From contig WUJK01000006.1 in NCBI GenBank assembly GCA_011317545.1, positions 806,001-870,000 of the forward strand: a stretch of 64,000 bases of DNA. Reading direction: 5' to 3'. Below the pieces are notes generated by a model, which was given only the letters and a program-made list of their open reading frames with translations, did not search any database and was not told the DNA's origin. The stretch's first letter is position 1, and the number at the start of each line of letters is the position of its first letter. A program made the position numbers and the translations under genes. Positions 37,611-48,506 of this stretch are shown here, one piece after another. Source of the stretch: Coniella vitis. Taxonomy: Eukaryota; Ascomycota; Sordariomycetes; Diaporthales; Schizoparmaceae.

Positions 37611-40600
37611 TGTTGCAGTGTGATCTGATCATGGTTGGACTGGCGATAAGAAGTGAGGCACAGGATCTGATAGAAGCCCCACAGTCTCGAAAAAAAGTCA
37701 ACGACATGAAACACAACACGTTGTTTGGTAGCAGGCTGCTGTTCCGCATGCCGTTCCTTCCTCTCGATAGTACAACGCGTTTGCAATGTACTGTCGTACC
37801 AGGACGTGGCGTCAGGTACCTAAGTACTCTTACATAAGCATATGTACGTACTTCCAACACGACGGGCACAATCGAACTTTACAACTTCCGAGGTCGGTCC
37901 AACCATCCAGTGGATCTACTGCTGTCTTTGCAAGAAGCCCGCCCTTGTTTCTAGTTGGTTCATTTCCCGCCATCTTGATTGTATTTTGACACTTGTGGTG
38001 GCTCAAAGTGACAAAGCTTTTCTGGCTGCATTGTGGTTGATCATCCCTCATCCGCAAAGGGGGAAACTTGCCGTTTATCAAGCTGAAAGAAATGGTTGAT
38101 TTCGTGTTGCCAACGCGAGTAGGTGCAATGAACGAGAGGATGGACGAGGGATTCCCAAGCCATATATATTACAGTGTCTTATCTTTCCATTGTCGACAAC
38201 AATGCTGGGCATCTATGGCTCTCTTACGGCTTTTTTTTGGCGGCTCACGATGCGAAAGCGCAATATCAACGGCAGACAAGGATAGGAGCAAAAATAGCAT
38301 CGGACGGGTACATCGTTGCGCATGTCCTGGATTCGAAGCCTCGTATCGCACGCATTATGCGAAGTCGGTGAACCTCTGACAAGATGAAAACGGGCAATGA
38401 TCAGCAACCCTGGACGAGCCGAGGCGCAGCCAAAGACCGCTACCATGTACAGAGGCACCAAGAAAGGCGCCAGCCCTGTATCCGGGCGTCTCTGTCTGGG
38501 ACGGAGTGCGGAAGATGGATCCGCAGGGCTTTCTCTCGCGCCATGGCTGCCGTTTCCTGGACCTTGGCTGAGCTGACATGAGCCTTCTATGTGCAGAAAA
38601 GCAGTCTTGTCTGAAAAAGGCGAGGCATGGGCGCAGCCAGCTTACCGCAAAGAGCGCTTCCTTTCCCCATTTGACCTGCTAGTCGACCGCTTTGAGAGAC
38701 TGCAATTTACTCTGGCCTCAACTAAGATTTGCAGCCGTGCTCCATCGTCCAAGAATGGGAAGAGGCCGGCCAGGGGACGTGTCCATAATAGTAGCTTCCA
38801 CCGCTGCTGCCTTCCTGGGCCGCCAGGCTCCCAGGCTCTTGCACAAGGATAACGAGGTTGGCTGGCGGAACTATGTACTGGCAGGTCGCTCGCTGGCTGG
38901 TGTCAAAAGCTCGCTTATTGGAAGGTAGGGGGTGGAAAGGAAAAGGGTGGTGTTCCTTCCTCCTCTGTCCTACCTGCCCGCGTACTGGCCGTGTCCAGCA
39001 TTGGGCGCACCCTTTACTGTGACTGCGACTGCAACTGCGACTGCGACAGTACATACCTAGTATGCACAGAGTAAAGTGGCATCGGAACATTCCCTCTGAC
39101 AGATTCCGCAACCTGCTCGGCCCCCTGCTCGTGTTAGCACGGCTGCCTCCGCCGCACCAAGCCTGAGCGGGCCGATGAGCCTGCTGCTAGCAGGATGCGC
39201 GGCTGTCCAAGTCCACCTCGCGCTCCCACCGGCCCCTGATCGCGCGCGCCCGCGCTCTCTTTCGGAAATTTTTATGCATGCCGCCGGACTGATCGTCAGC
39301 TGTCCCGCCGTCATCTAAGCCTCTGTAACCAGGGGTCCCGTCTCTCTACCGTGCGGTCTTGCTGCTCCCCCCCCCCCGGGCGCGGTTTAGGCCAACCCAC
39401 ACCACAAAACACTCACAGACACCCCCCCGGCCCTTCCCAACCCGGAGGCCTATCTACGAGCTTTGTTCTTGCGCTCGCGCGGGAAGTTCCACCGTCACCC
39501 ACCACCCGCTTGCGCGCTAAAAAAAAAAAAAAAAAAGACAAGGAAGAAAGAGCTTGAGCGGCATTATAAGGGGACTTGGACAGCATTGGGCCTTGCCGGG
39601 CAAATGTGCATCTATGTGAGTGCATATGGGTTATTCAAACATGCATTGCCCAGCAAAATGAACAGATGGAAAGGAAGGGGATTGAGAATATAATCGAACG
39701 CATGTGACAAAGAACAAGGCCGAGAATGAAGGGGGGAGAGGGAGAAAAAACCACAAACATCGAAGTACATACCATATGGGAAAAGGGGCTTGGCAACTGG
39801 GCTTGGCTTTTCCTCCTTGTCCTTCCCCCTCCCTCAAACCGATACTTGCCACACAGAGGCAGGCAGTCGCCCGTCAACAGTTTCTGTGTTATATGGTATG
39901 GGTAGAATATACATACACAGCCATAGACAATATGTGCCAGGGATATACACAATATATGTAGTTGATCAGTCAGTTACATATCTAAGTAGTTATGTACTAG
40001 CCAAGTATATACAGAGGAGTAAGGGAAATAAAAAGCACGTACGTGTGCCCAAATATCCATTGTATTAATAAAGGTAGGGAACAGGGTACTAACTTTTTGC
40101 TTTAATGCCCCCCCCCCCTTCTTTCTGCTTGTTTTACGACTCTTTGATTGTTTTTGGATAGCTCCGATTCCTGTTTTGGGGTCTCCTGCCTCCGTTCTCA
40201 GCAACAGCCGGAAGACTCTCCGTCTTGTTACTTGGATAACAAAGAGAGCTTCCAAAAGCCCGGTTTGTTGTTTTGCTCCTTCTACTTTGCCATCCACCTC
40301 TATCTTCTGGTCGTGCTCAAAGTGTGGGCGGTCTCCAGTAATCACCTAGGTAGGCAGTTTACTGTGCTGCTACTTTACTTGATCTTCTTCTTCTTCCTTC
40401 CAACGTTGTATAACAAAGCACTCCAACGGCTGGGTCATGCATGCAGTAGCAGCAGCAGCAGCTCCTGGTGCTCCCTCGTCTCGCGCACGCGCACCCCGTC
40501 TTGCTCCCTTCCACTCACCCACCACCTATGTGATCTCTGTGTTCCTTCTCATTCCTCTGGTTTTCCTTTCTTCCACTCTCTTCTCCTAGCACCTCCTCCT

Positions 40601-42067
40601 TGTCGTCTTATCTTATTCTCCCCTTTTCCCTTTTCCTTTCTCTCCGTTTGCCCTTCTATTTTGCATCTGTCACGCTTGCCATTTCATCGATTTTCATCTT
40701 CGCTTGTCTCGTCTTTGTCGTCCCTTATTTTCCTACATACTCTTCATAAGCCTTGTTTTCCCCTTTCCCCCTCCTCCCCCTCTTTCCCTGTCCTCTCCTC
40801 TCAGTCGTCAGACAAACCGTGCCCTCTTTCGGACCCACCTACCACGTGGCTTGGCCGGGCTGTTTGTTGAACCATTTCATCTGCTTTGCTTGTTTGCTTG
40901 CCTAACTCCGCTTGGCTCGAGCTTGGACTGCCTATAGTAAACAGATTCCTGCTCTCCCCTCGCCCCCCCCCCACCCACTCCACTCAACGAACACCACTCT
41001 GTGCCTTCTCCAGTTCGCCTGACTAGCTGTTAAACCCTTCTCATACGATTTGCGGACTCTTGCATTAGTTTGTCACGGAGAAAGATAGGGTGCAGATGAA
41101 AGACGGAAAAGCAGGAAAGCAAGAAAACATGCGCATCGTTTCTTGTAAAAACAAGGAAATGGCTATGCCCAGGCACTTTCGGTGGGAAGACGGACCGGCC
41201 AAGTAAGCTCACAGAGCAGCCATATAACCAGGACGGCGCCACCTGAAGAGGTCCAAGAGTCTGGAAACCAAAACTCAGGAAGAGCAAGAGGTGGGAGGGA
41301 TAAGCGAGCCGGCACAGACCAAGCATCGTCATGACTTTTCTTGGAATCAGCACCAGCAAAGCTCTCAGCTGCACAGAGAACACCCCTCAACACAAGCCCC
41401 AGATTCGAGCAACAGCCTTAACAGCCTTGTCGAATATGGATTGTTTGTGTTCAAAAAAAAAGAATCACAACACACGCAATGGGAACAAAAGACGTCATAT
41501 GATCGATCGAGCAACAGACTTCCATGCTTGATTCACCCATGCAATCTACACCAAAAAAGATCGCTTATATGCCAGAGTACATACAACCAAACAGAAAAAC
41601 GATATGGAACAATGAGTCGAACCGCCCCCGCCCCCCTCGTATCTTATTTTTCTACCAGGAACATCGCACAATGGTATCTTTGCGGTTGCGACCCAATGAT
41701 CACGGACACGATGCCTTCCCACAATAACAAATCAAGATAAAGCAACAACGGCAATAATAATACAAATCAACATGGATGGCTCTCGAAACAAGCGGACGGG
41801 AGGCACCGATGGTTGATGACGAAGCAAAGAAAAACAAGAAAAAGAAGAAAAAGAGAAAGAAGAGAAAGGAAGAAGAAGGAGAAGAAATAGGTAAAACTGT
41901 GCGTGAAGGATATATTCCAAAAGAACCGAGACAGAAATTCCATCGAATATGCCAGGTCATTTCAATGATGGAGGTGGAGGCAAAGCAGCAATAAGATCCA
42001 GGCGGCGAGAGACCGTACACCATCAAGCCTCGAGCCAGGCCATGCACACGAACACCACCGATCTTAC
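37611..42067. other. Long intergenic region between MLH1 and the zinc-cluster regulator
   Basis: This 4.46-kb stretch carries no gene I can support. It contains the MLH1 promoter on its left side and the 3' UTR of the transcription factor on its right. Within it lie a degenerate GCGACT hexamer repeat (about 39014-39050), C11 at 39367-39377, an A run near 39520, and the 600-bp CT-rich tract listed separately. Confidence 0.5.
40372..40985 (+). promoter_or_regulatory. Orphan CT-rich, promoter/leader-like tract
   Basis: For about 600 bp the + strand is dominated by C and T (TTCTTCTTCC, CTCCCCTTTTCCC). This is the composition expected just upstream of a + strand gene start. Yet no coding sequence follows; the next gene lies on the opposite strand with its stop at 42068. 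A 240-codon open frame overlaps the tract but is a by-product of the bias (Ser/Leu/Phe/Pro runs). It may drive a non-coding or antisense transcript. Confidence 0.4.
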
Positions 42068-44279
42068 TCAGCCATGGTGTCTTTGAGAAGGATCTGGCCT
42101 ATCAATCAAGCCTCCGATATCAACTCGCTGTCGATCGTCGCGAGGCCAGCCTTGCTCAGAGGGGACGCTCGGCTGCTGGATTTGCTGCAGTGGAGGGTAT
42201 TGTGTCTGTTGCAGCTGAGAGAGGGGCTGAGGGGGGAATTGCATCTGTTGCTGGCTTCGAATGGGCGGCAACTGATATCCCGGAGGCTGCGACGGGCGAG
42301 ATGCACCCGACAGCTCGCTTCTAGGAATGTACGAAGACGGACCCGATGGATAATCCAGTCGGCTTGGCGACGCCGCGTACGAGGACGACAGTCGGGGGCT
42401 CAAGCCTGGCATGATCTGACCTGGGGTCCCAGGCTGTCTCGGAAGATAGGACAAGTCGCTCACTGACCTCCCCCTTCCCTCAAAAGTGGCTGAGACAGGC
42501 GTCGGCTGGCTGTACGCACTCTGGGGTCCTGTCGGATATGAATAACCCAAGTCCCGCGCATCTCGACTTTGTGGCGAGGGCGTCAAGAACGGTCTGATGC
42601 CTGTGTTGAGGACTATCATGATGAAGAAGATGGACCCGCACTTTGCGAGGCCAAGCCGTGCAGAGACATTTCTGATCTGGCCGGCTTGATCAGTGAAGCG
42701 TAAGGTCTCCATGATGTCCAGTGAGTATGGTGCTAGCTCCTCCCTGCTAAATCCCAGCATGCGGAAGATCTTCTCTTCTTCCTGTTTGAGAAACATGGGT
42801 GGTAAGTAGTTGGGCTCCCTCCTCGATTGCTCATTTTGCATCTGACGCTGCAACATAAACACTTTGTTGCGGTCTTCCACGGAAAGCAGGTCTGTGAGTT
42901 TTAGGCCTTGCACATTCTGTCGCCCAATGGCTTCCAGGAACGTGCTAGATACTTTGGCAACATCCAAATCCATCGTCACAAAGGCAGCCGGCTCCGGAGA
43001 TCGAGAGGGGATCTGAAGAGGAGCTGGAAATATGTTGGCACCACCACCACCACCAACAGACGCTCGCTCGGGCAGGCGAGGTGCTAACGGTTCTGGAGGC
43101 TGCGATTTCAACACTCGATATGATTGCGTCCTTCGCATATGATCTTCACCATATCCAATGGCGCTCTGAGGGTTGTACAGGGACAAGGGTCGTTGCATGT
43201 TCGAATCCTGACTATGTGCTAGCCTTGGGTCGAACCCGCCTCCACGATGGTCATCCCGGAGTCGCGGGCGCCCGCGCTTCTTGTGCTGTACATCGATGCA
43301 AGCATCTTCTTTCCCGTTCTGGACACACCGAGTGCAGGGTCTCTGAGCTGTTGGGCCAAACTGTTAGCTGTCGACGCATCAGATGATCGCTACTCAAAAA
43401 CGCATGCAAACACCGGATACTTGGCTAGGGAACAAGTGTTCTCTATCCTTTTCCTTTGCTTTACGCATCGGCCACCTCACCCCCCCCCCCCCCCCGGCGA
43501 GAAAAGAGCTCGTGATGCCAAACTGTGCACCACGAAATGAACAGAAAAGTCCAATACATACCGTCACATCTATTTTCCCAAGTCAGCTTGTGATCAAAAT
43601 GAAGTCAACATCAAGTGATGTTGAATAAAGCCATGTCGCGTTGTAAAACTCACCTGAGGTGGGCCTTCTTGCATGGTACACATGCAGAAGCAACGTGTCC
43701 CTTTGTCTTTCGTTGGGACTTTGGAGAAGCAAAAGAGTGTTGGCTATCCTGGGTAGGTGGCCTGCTGGCGACAGCATTGTATGCGGACACAGGTCCCGAG
43801 GTGGCTATGGGAGCTGGAGCGGGGAGGTAGGGATGTTGCGAGAGGATCTGGCTGTGTTGTGGTGCCGTGTATGACGAGAGTGGTCTTGGTACGTGGTCTT
43901 CTGGCCGTGAGTATGCATAGGTCATTCGCTCAAGAGGTTCCAGTTGGTAGGGCCGGAAAGGCGCCGACAGGCCTGGTAGCATTCTCGAATCCGCTGGTAT
44001 GGTTGTTGGGGCTGTGGGTGCCCGATAGACATCGTGGCTGGAGGGCGTCTGGTAGAGGGGAAGGGCTCTTTCATCAGCCTCGTGGGATCCCTTTGACGGA
44101 ATAGGTGGAGAGCCTGACATGGGCGGAGAGGGGTAGTCTCCCGCTGGCCCGAGAGCAGCACTCTCGAAGTCTGCTCGCGGCCAGGGCAGGTCGAGAGAGA
44201 ATCGAGCCAGGTCTGAATAGCCTCGACGTTGGCCGAGGGAACTGAGCGATGTGTCTCGGTGGTGGGATATGGCTTGCAT
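42068..44279 (-). CDS. Zn(II)2Cys6 transcription factor with PAS-like region
   Basis: Exon 1 is 44279-43654, exon 2 only 8 nt (43569-43562) and exon 3 43347-42068; introns are 43653-43570 and 43561-43348. The phases give 637 residues. The joined zinc cluster reads CVPCKKAHLRCD then AQRPCTRC and NGKEDAC: six Cys in the fungal C6 spacing, at about residues 201-233. A basic linker (HKKRGRPRLRDD) follows. Near residues 334-450 a segment beginning MDLDVAKVSSTFLEAIGR looks like the PAS-type domain found in some C6 regulators (Rds2/Ert1/AcuK-like). The remainder is Ser/Pro/Gln-rich disorder. The ATG at 44279 is used; the frame stays open 5' of it but without an ATG nearby. A target pathway cannot be inferred. 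A long purine-rich (+ strand) leader lies upstream. Confidence 0.85.
43480..43495. repeat. C16 homopolymer inside an intron
   Basis: Sixteen consecutive C on the + strand lie in the second intron of the zinc-cluster gene (G16 in the transcript). Confidence 0.9.
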
Positions 44280-45250
44280 GGAAGTAGATGTCCACGCGGT
44301 CAAGTGTCACGAGCTTGAAGGGGAGGGGTTCTCGCCAGGTCCAAGGGCGATTGCTTCTCCGCTTCAGCGCCCTTTTCAGCGGCCAGAGGGCAAAACAACT
44401 GGGGCGGGTGCGTGCCGAAACGTCTCGAGCAACGACTGAATCGTTCTTTGCCGGATACCTCAAGCCCGACGCAGGGTTGGTGGACAGTCTTGGTGGAGGT
44501 GGAAAGGAGTGCGAAAATTGTACGGCTCTGTCTTGTGTCTTTTAGAGGGCACCAAGAGGGAGCAAAGTTCCGGTTGCGCAAAACAAGGGCCGCCAGCGCT
44601 CGAGGACGATATTGCCCGCACTTTGGTGGGCGAGGCGCAACCAAGTGCGAGGTTTCTAGGCGGACGACTGCTGATGGATGTCGCAGACAGTCGGTTCAGC
44701 GGCTTATGGTGTCTTTGTTGTTGCTTGCAAGTATAGCAACGTCCGTCAAATTCGAGAGTTGGTGGGTGGAGGGAGCTGGAGATGGCAATCTCAGATTACC
44801 AGCCCGGACCAGGAGTGTACAATGATACGAGGAGCAGCAGGATCCGGCTTTCCACGGCCGCGGTTTGCGGAGGTGTATACGAGGAATGGTAGTAGGCAGT
44901 GACTCGGCGAACCGGAGGGGGTGGCTCTGGTGGAAGACGACGGCAAGGAGGAGAAGGAGGAGCCGAAGCAGAAGCAGTGGCAGCAGCCAGAGGTTGTGGC
45001 GAGTCGAATGAAGCAGAAAAAGGACGACGGGCAAGACTGAAGGGGGAAAAAAGGAAGAACGACGGCGCGGCGGTAGGGCACAGGAGGAAAACTGCAATGG
45101 ACTGGACGAGAGCAAGTCGGTGGGACGGTTGATGGCCCTCCAAGACAGCGTTGTGGTTGGAAGAGGGGAACTAGGAGCCCAGAAAAGAAGAAAATACCAA
45201 GAGCGATGCACTGGCAGTCGGAGGTTTTGTGCGACTTAAAGAGGACGGAG
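44280..45250 (-). promoter_or_regulatory. Probable long leader/promoter of the zinc-cluster regulator
   Basis: On the minus strand this stretch is C/T-rich, most strongly at 44880-45110 (purine-rich on +). It leads directly to the regulator's ATG at 44279. It may be a long 5' UTR with upstream ORFs; the boundary is approximate. Confidence 0.45.
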
Positions 45251-45453
45251 TGATGGAGATGGAGCTCAGATGAAGACAGGGATGTTGGTCAGTGCCAGGG
45301 TAGAGCTGGCCTGGGGGAGAGGGAAGCGGATTGCCAGGGACCCCCCCTGCCGCTCTGCCAGTCCTGCTGGGTGGCTGCTAATTCCAGGGTCAGGACAGGG
45401 CAGTCACTGCCCTCTGCCTCCCACAGGCAGCGCCCCTGCAATCCGCTACAGCA

Positions 45454-45483
45454 CGGTACGGTACGGTACGGTACGGCACGGTA
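45454..45483 (+). repeat. Short (CGGTA)n tandem repeat
   Basis: About five 5-bp units (ACGGT/CGGTA), one of them degenerate, run directly into an exact TACTATGTA word at 45482-45490. Confidence 0.85.
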
Positions 45484-47881
45484 CTATGTACAGCATCACA
45501 TAGTAGGAGGTACTCGTGGTACTTGGCTTATTAGAGTGTCGCGTGCTGGACGTCCCATTTTCCTGCCATGTGTCCTAGTACGAAAAGCTGTGGCTGCCGT
45601 GGTGTTGTCGACCGGGAAGGGGCCTGTGGCTAGGCAAAAGCTAGGGTCCACGGTTCCGCAGGCTGTTCAGGAACGCCTTGTTTAGCTTCTTCTTGGGCTT
45701 CGGCCGTGTCCACCACCAGCACACTTGGCTTTGCGTGTCTACCGGGCATGCAGATGGCGTCTGCCGAGTCTGACGGAATTTTTCCGGCTGATTTGGTCTG
45801 CAGTCGGCCCTGGGGATTGGCGCTGGGGCGGGCCTTTGTCTGTGCAGGTTGGCTCGCCTATTACTTTGTGACGATGCCCTCCTTTCGCTGACACCGCCTT
45901 TGGCTCGGCCAGCAAGGCGTCTCCAGGGGGGGGGGGGAGAAAGACCAGGACATGTGCATGGCGTGTTGGTATCTATATGTACAGTAGGCTATTATGATAC
46001 GGGGGCTCTTTTTGTTCTGTGGGTTTCCCTGCTGGGCGATATCCCTTTGCAAACGGCCAACATCTATCTATCTTCCCAAACACGCGTGGCGGGGTGCCGA
46101 TTCGGAGGAGCGCCAAGATGACAGATGGATATTACCTTTGGAACGCGCCGCTTTATTGGCACGCATGGCCAACATTGGCTCAGCACAGACAGAGGTCAAA
46201 TAGAGAGAGAGAAAGGGGACACCCTGGGCAAGCGAAAGAGGAGGAGAAATAGAAGAAAACAAAGGGTGCTACGCAGACACTTGTCCAGGCAAAAAGCGGA
46301 AACAGAAGAGGGTGGAGTCTACCTTGCTGACAGAAAAAGAGAAAAAAAAAGAAAAAAGGAAAAAGGAAAAAAAAGGTACTTCTACAAGAGTAGGGTAATG
46401 ACTTGCAATCATAGTAGCAGCGACTGAGGGAAGAACAGCAAGCGCGCCACCACAGAGGCCAGCCCAGAGCAGCATGGGGCCCCCCAAGTCTATTACGGAC
46501 TACGGGAAATTCTCCGCTAGGTTTCGTCGAGGGGTGATGGCTTTTGATTTCCCAAGAAGCCGCCCACGTACTCGGTAGAGATTTGACGAAAGAGAAGAAA
46601 TGGACCAGGGCCCATGCCATGCCATGCCATCCAAGGACCAAGACAGCCACTACTTTCTTCAGCGCAATCTGCTTTCCTTTTGGCTGGGGATGTACAAGGA
46701 CCGGTGCGTGTCTCGCTTGTCGGGTGCGGTGGTCGTAGTCCCAGCACACAAAGTCGGACATTGTCTCTCAACTTTGCTAACGGTTAGAGAATACTGAGGA
46801 GAAGAAGGACAAGAACAAGAACAAGAACAAGAAGAAAAAGAAGAAAACGCGGAATGAGCCAGTGAGGCGCGTCATCGCTCAGTATTCAAACTGCACCCTT
46901 CATCCGTGTGAGAACTGTTAGCTAGATAAACAAAGCCAAATATGGCCAAGTAAACGTATCATCAGTAGAGTCAAGGCCCCTTGCTTGGTGGTGGGCCGGG
47001 CCTGTTCGTGCTGCCGCCTGCACCTTTACAGAATCGTGCGGCGCACCCCAGTGAAGATCGTGCTCGGAGGGGGGGGGAGCAGGGGGGAAACATCTAGAGG
47101 CCATGTACGCTTCCTGATCCACTCGCTGACTGCAGAAACGCCTCGTCAATGTCAAAAGTCTTCCATCTTGAGTGACCACCAGAGATGTAGATAGACAGCA
47201 GGGCAGCCCTCAGGATCACGAGTCTGCCGAGAGAGAAGCATTCGGGTGCCGCTGCGAAATAGTCCCGGAGCTAAGGACATAAATACTTTGTAGTTTAGCA
47301 CAGCTCAACCCAGGACTGCACAGCGACAATATTGTGGCTCCCTCCCTGTCTCCTTTTTATTTTTTTCTCTCCCTTCAGCGAACCTTACAAGTCATGCACA
47401 TACTGTAGAAGATGGAGTCAACGTTGCCTAGTCTGCATTTCCAAGGCAAAAGAAAGAGCGGGCAGTGGGTGGGCTGGAGAGAGGGTGGGGGGGGGCCACG
47501 GTTTGCCGAGCCAGCCTGTTGTGTCCGGGTTTGCCCACTCTCTCTTTCTGTGTGTGCGTGTGTAGTTCTGACATGAAATGTACCGATTTCGCGACAATGG
47601 GGTGCTACTTCCATACGTATCAGCATAGTAGCCCTCTGCTCGGTAGGCAGCCTCACGAACGGACTAGTACCCTGCCTGGCCGTTTCGAGGTACCTTGGTG
47701 GGGGAGGACGGTTGCCTTTCGCTTTTCTCGGCGGGATCCAATTTAGCTTCATAGTATATGCGCGCATAAGTCCGATAGGTACTATGTAATTGGGCAGCCC
47801 ATTGGGCCTATGGATCGGATTCAGTTGACTTTTTTTTGGTTCAGTCCACGTGTCCAATTGCCCTTTTGCAATCCCAGGTTG

Positions 47882-47912
<31 letters not shown>
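47882..47912 (+). repeat. (GA)n microsatellite
   Basis: GA dinucleotides run for about 30 bp with one AAAG interruption. Confidence 0.9.
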
Positions 47913-48480
47913 CAATTTGCACAAATACTATGTATAGTATGGAAAAGACGAGAGAAAACAATGAGCGAATGCTCGAGATGCGACGAGACGAGACGAGACA
48001 GTAGCTTCGCCTGCTCCGCGCCGCCAAGAGAGGGAAGATAGAGACTACCTAGGTACCCGAGTTGTCGAGTAGTCAAACAAACGGCCAAGCGCTTTTCTTA
48101 ACGTAGCAAGGCAGGCCAAAATGTAGCTTTGCTAGCGAACAAATAGCGCTCAAGCGCTGGAGTCGTTGGCAGTAGCGCTGCCAAAGGCCGGGCACTACGG
48201 ATGTCAATGGAGATGTCTGCTAGGTCCTGGGTTCCAATGACTTTGGGCCGGGGCCGTCAAGCTTACAAAACACAGTAACCATGTAGGGGACCTGAGACCA
48301 AGCCTAGACAAGGTGACGTCCCATGACGCGGGACTACCTAGGCAGCCTTCTCTTTTTTCTTTTTCTCTCCCTCCTCTCTCTCGCCTTCGCAAGCCTCGAC
48401 TATAGACGGCAGCGCTAAAATCGCGTCAAGCTTTTGAGATGGCAAGGAAAGGGAAAGAACAGACCTGGATGGATCCCCAA

Positions 48481-48506
48481 GCTACATAGTACTTCTACTA
48501 TGTAGC
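48481..48506. repeat. Perfect hairpin of two TACATAGTA words
   Basis: The left arm at 48481-48491 (GCTACATAGTA) is the exact reverse complement of the right arm at 48496-48506, with a four-base CTTC loop. Confidence 0.95.

Noticed and set aside
38300..38360. A GGATTCGAAGCC stretch resembling a tRNA T-arm
   Set aside because: No matching acceptor, D-arm or anticodon stem could be paired around it.
40148..40870. A 240-codon + strand frame rich in Ser, Leu, Phe and Pro
   Set aside because: It is explained by the CT-rich composition; there is no domain, and poly-Ser and poly-Phe stretches follow simple repeats.
46180..46761. A 193-codon minus strand frame with a Phe-rich stretch
   Set aside because: The hydrophobic run is translated from an A/G-rich simple repeat; nothing else supports it.
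47375..48088. A 237-codon minus strand frame in the gene desert
   Set aside because: It runs through a GA microsatellite and low-complexity sequence and has no domain or credible splice context.
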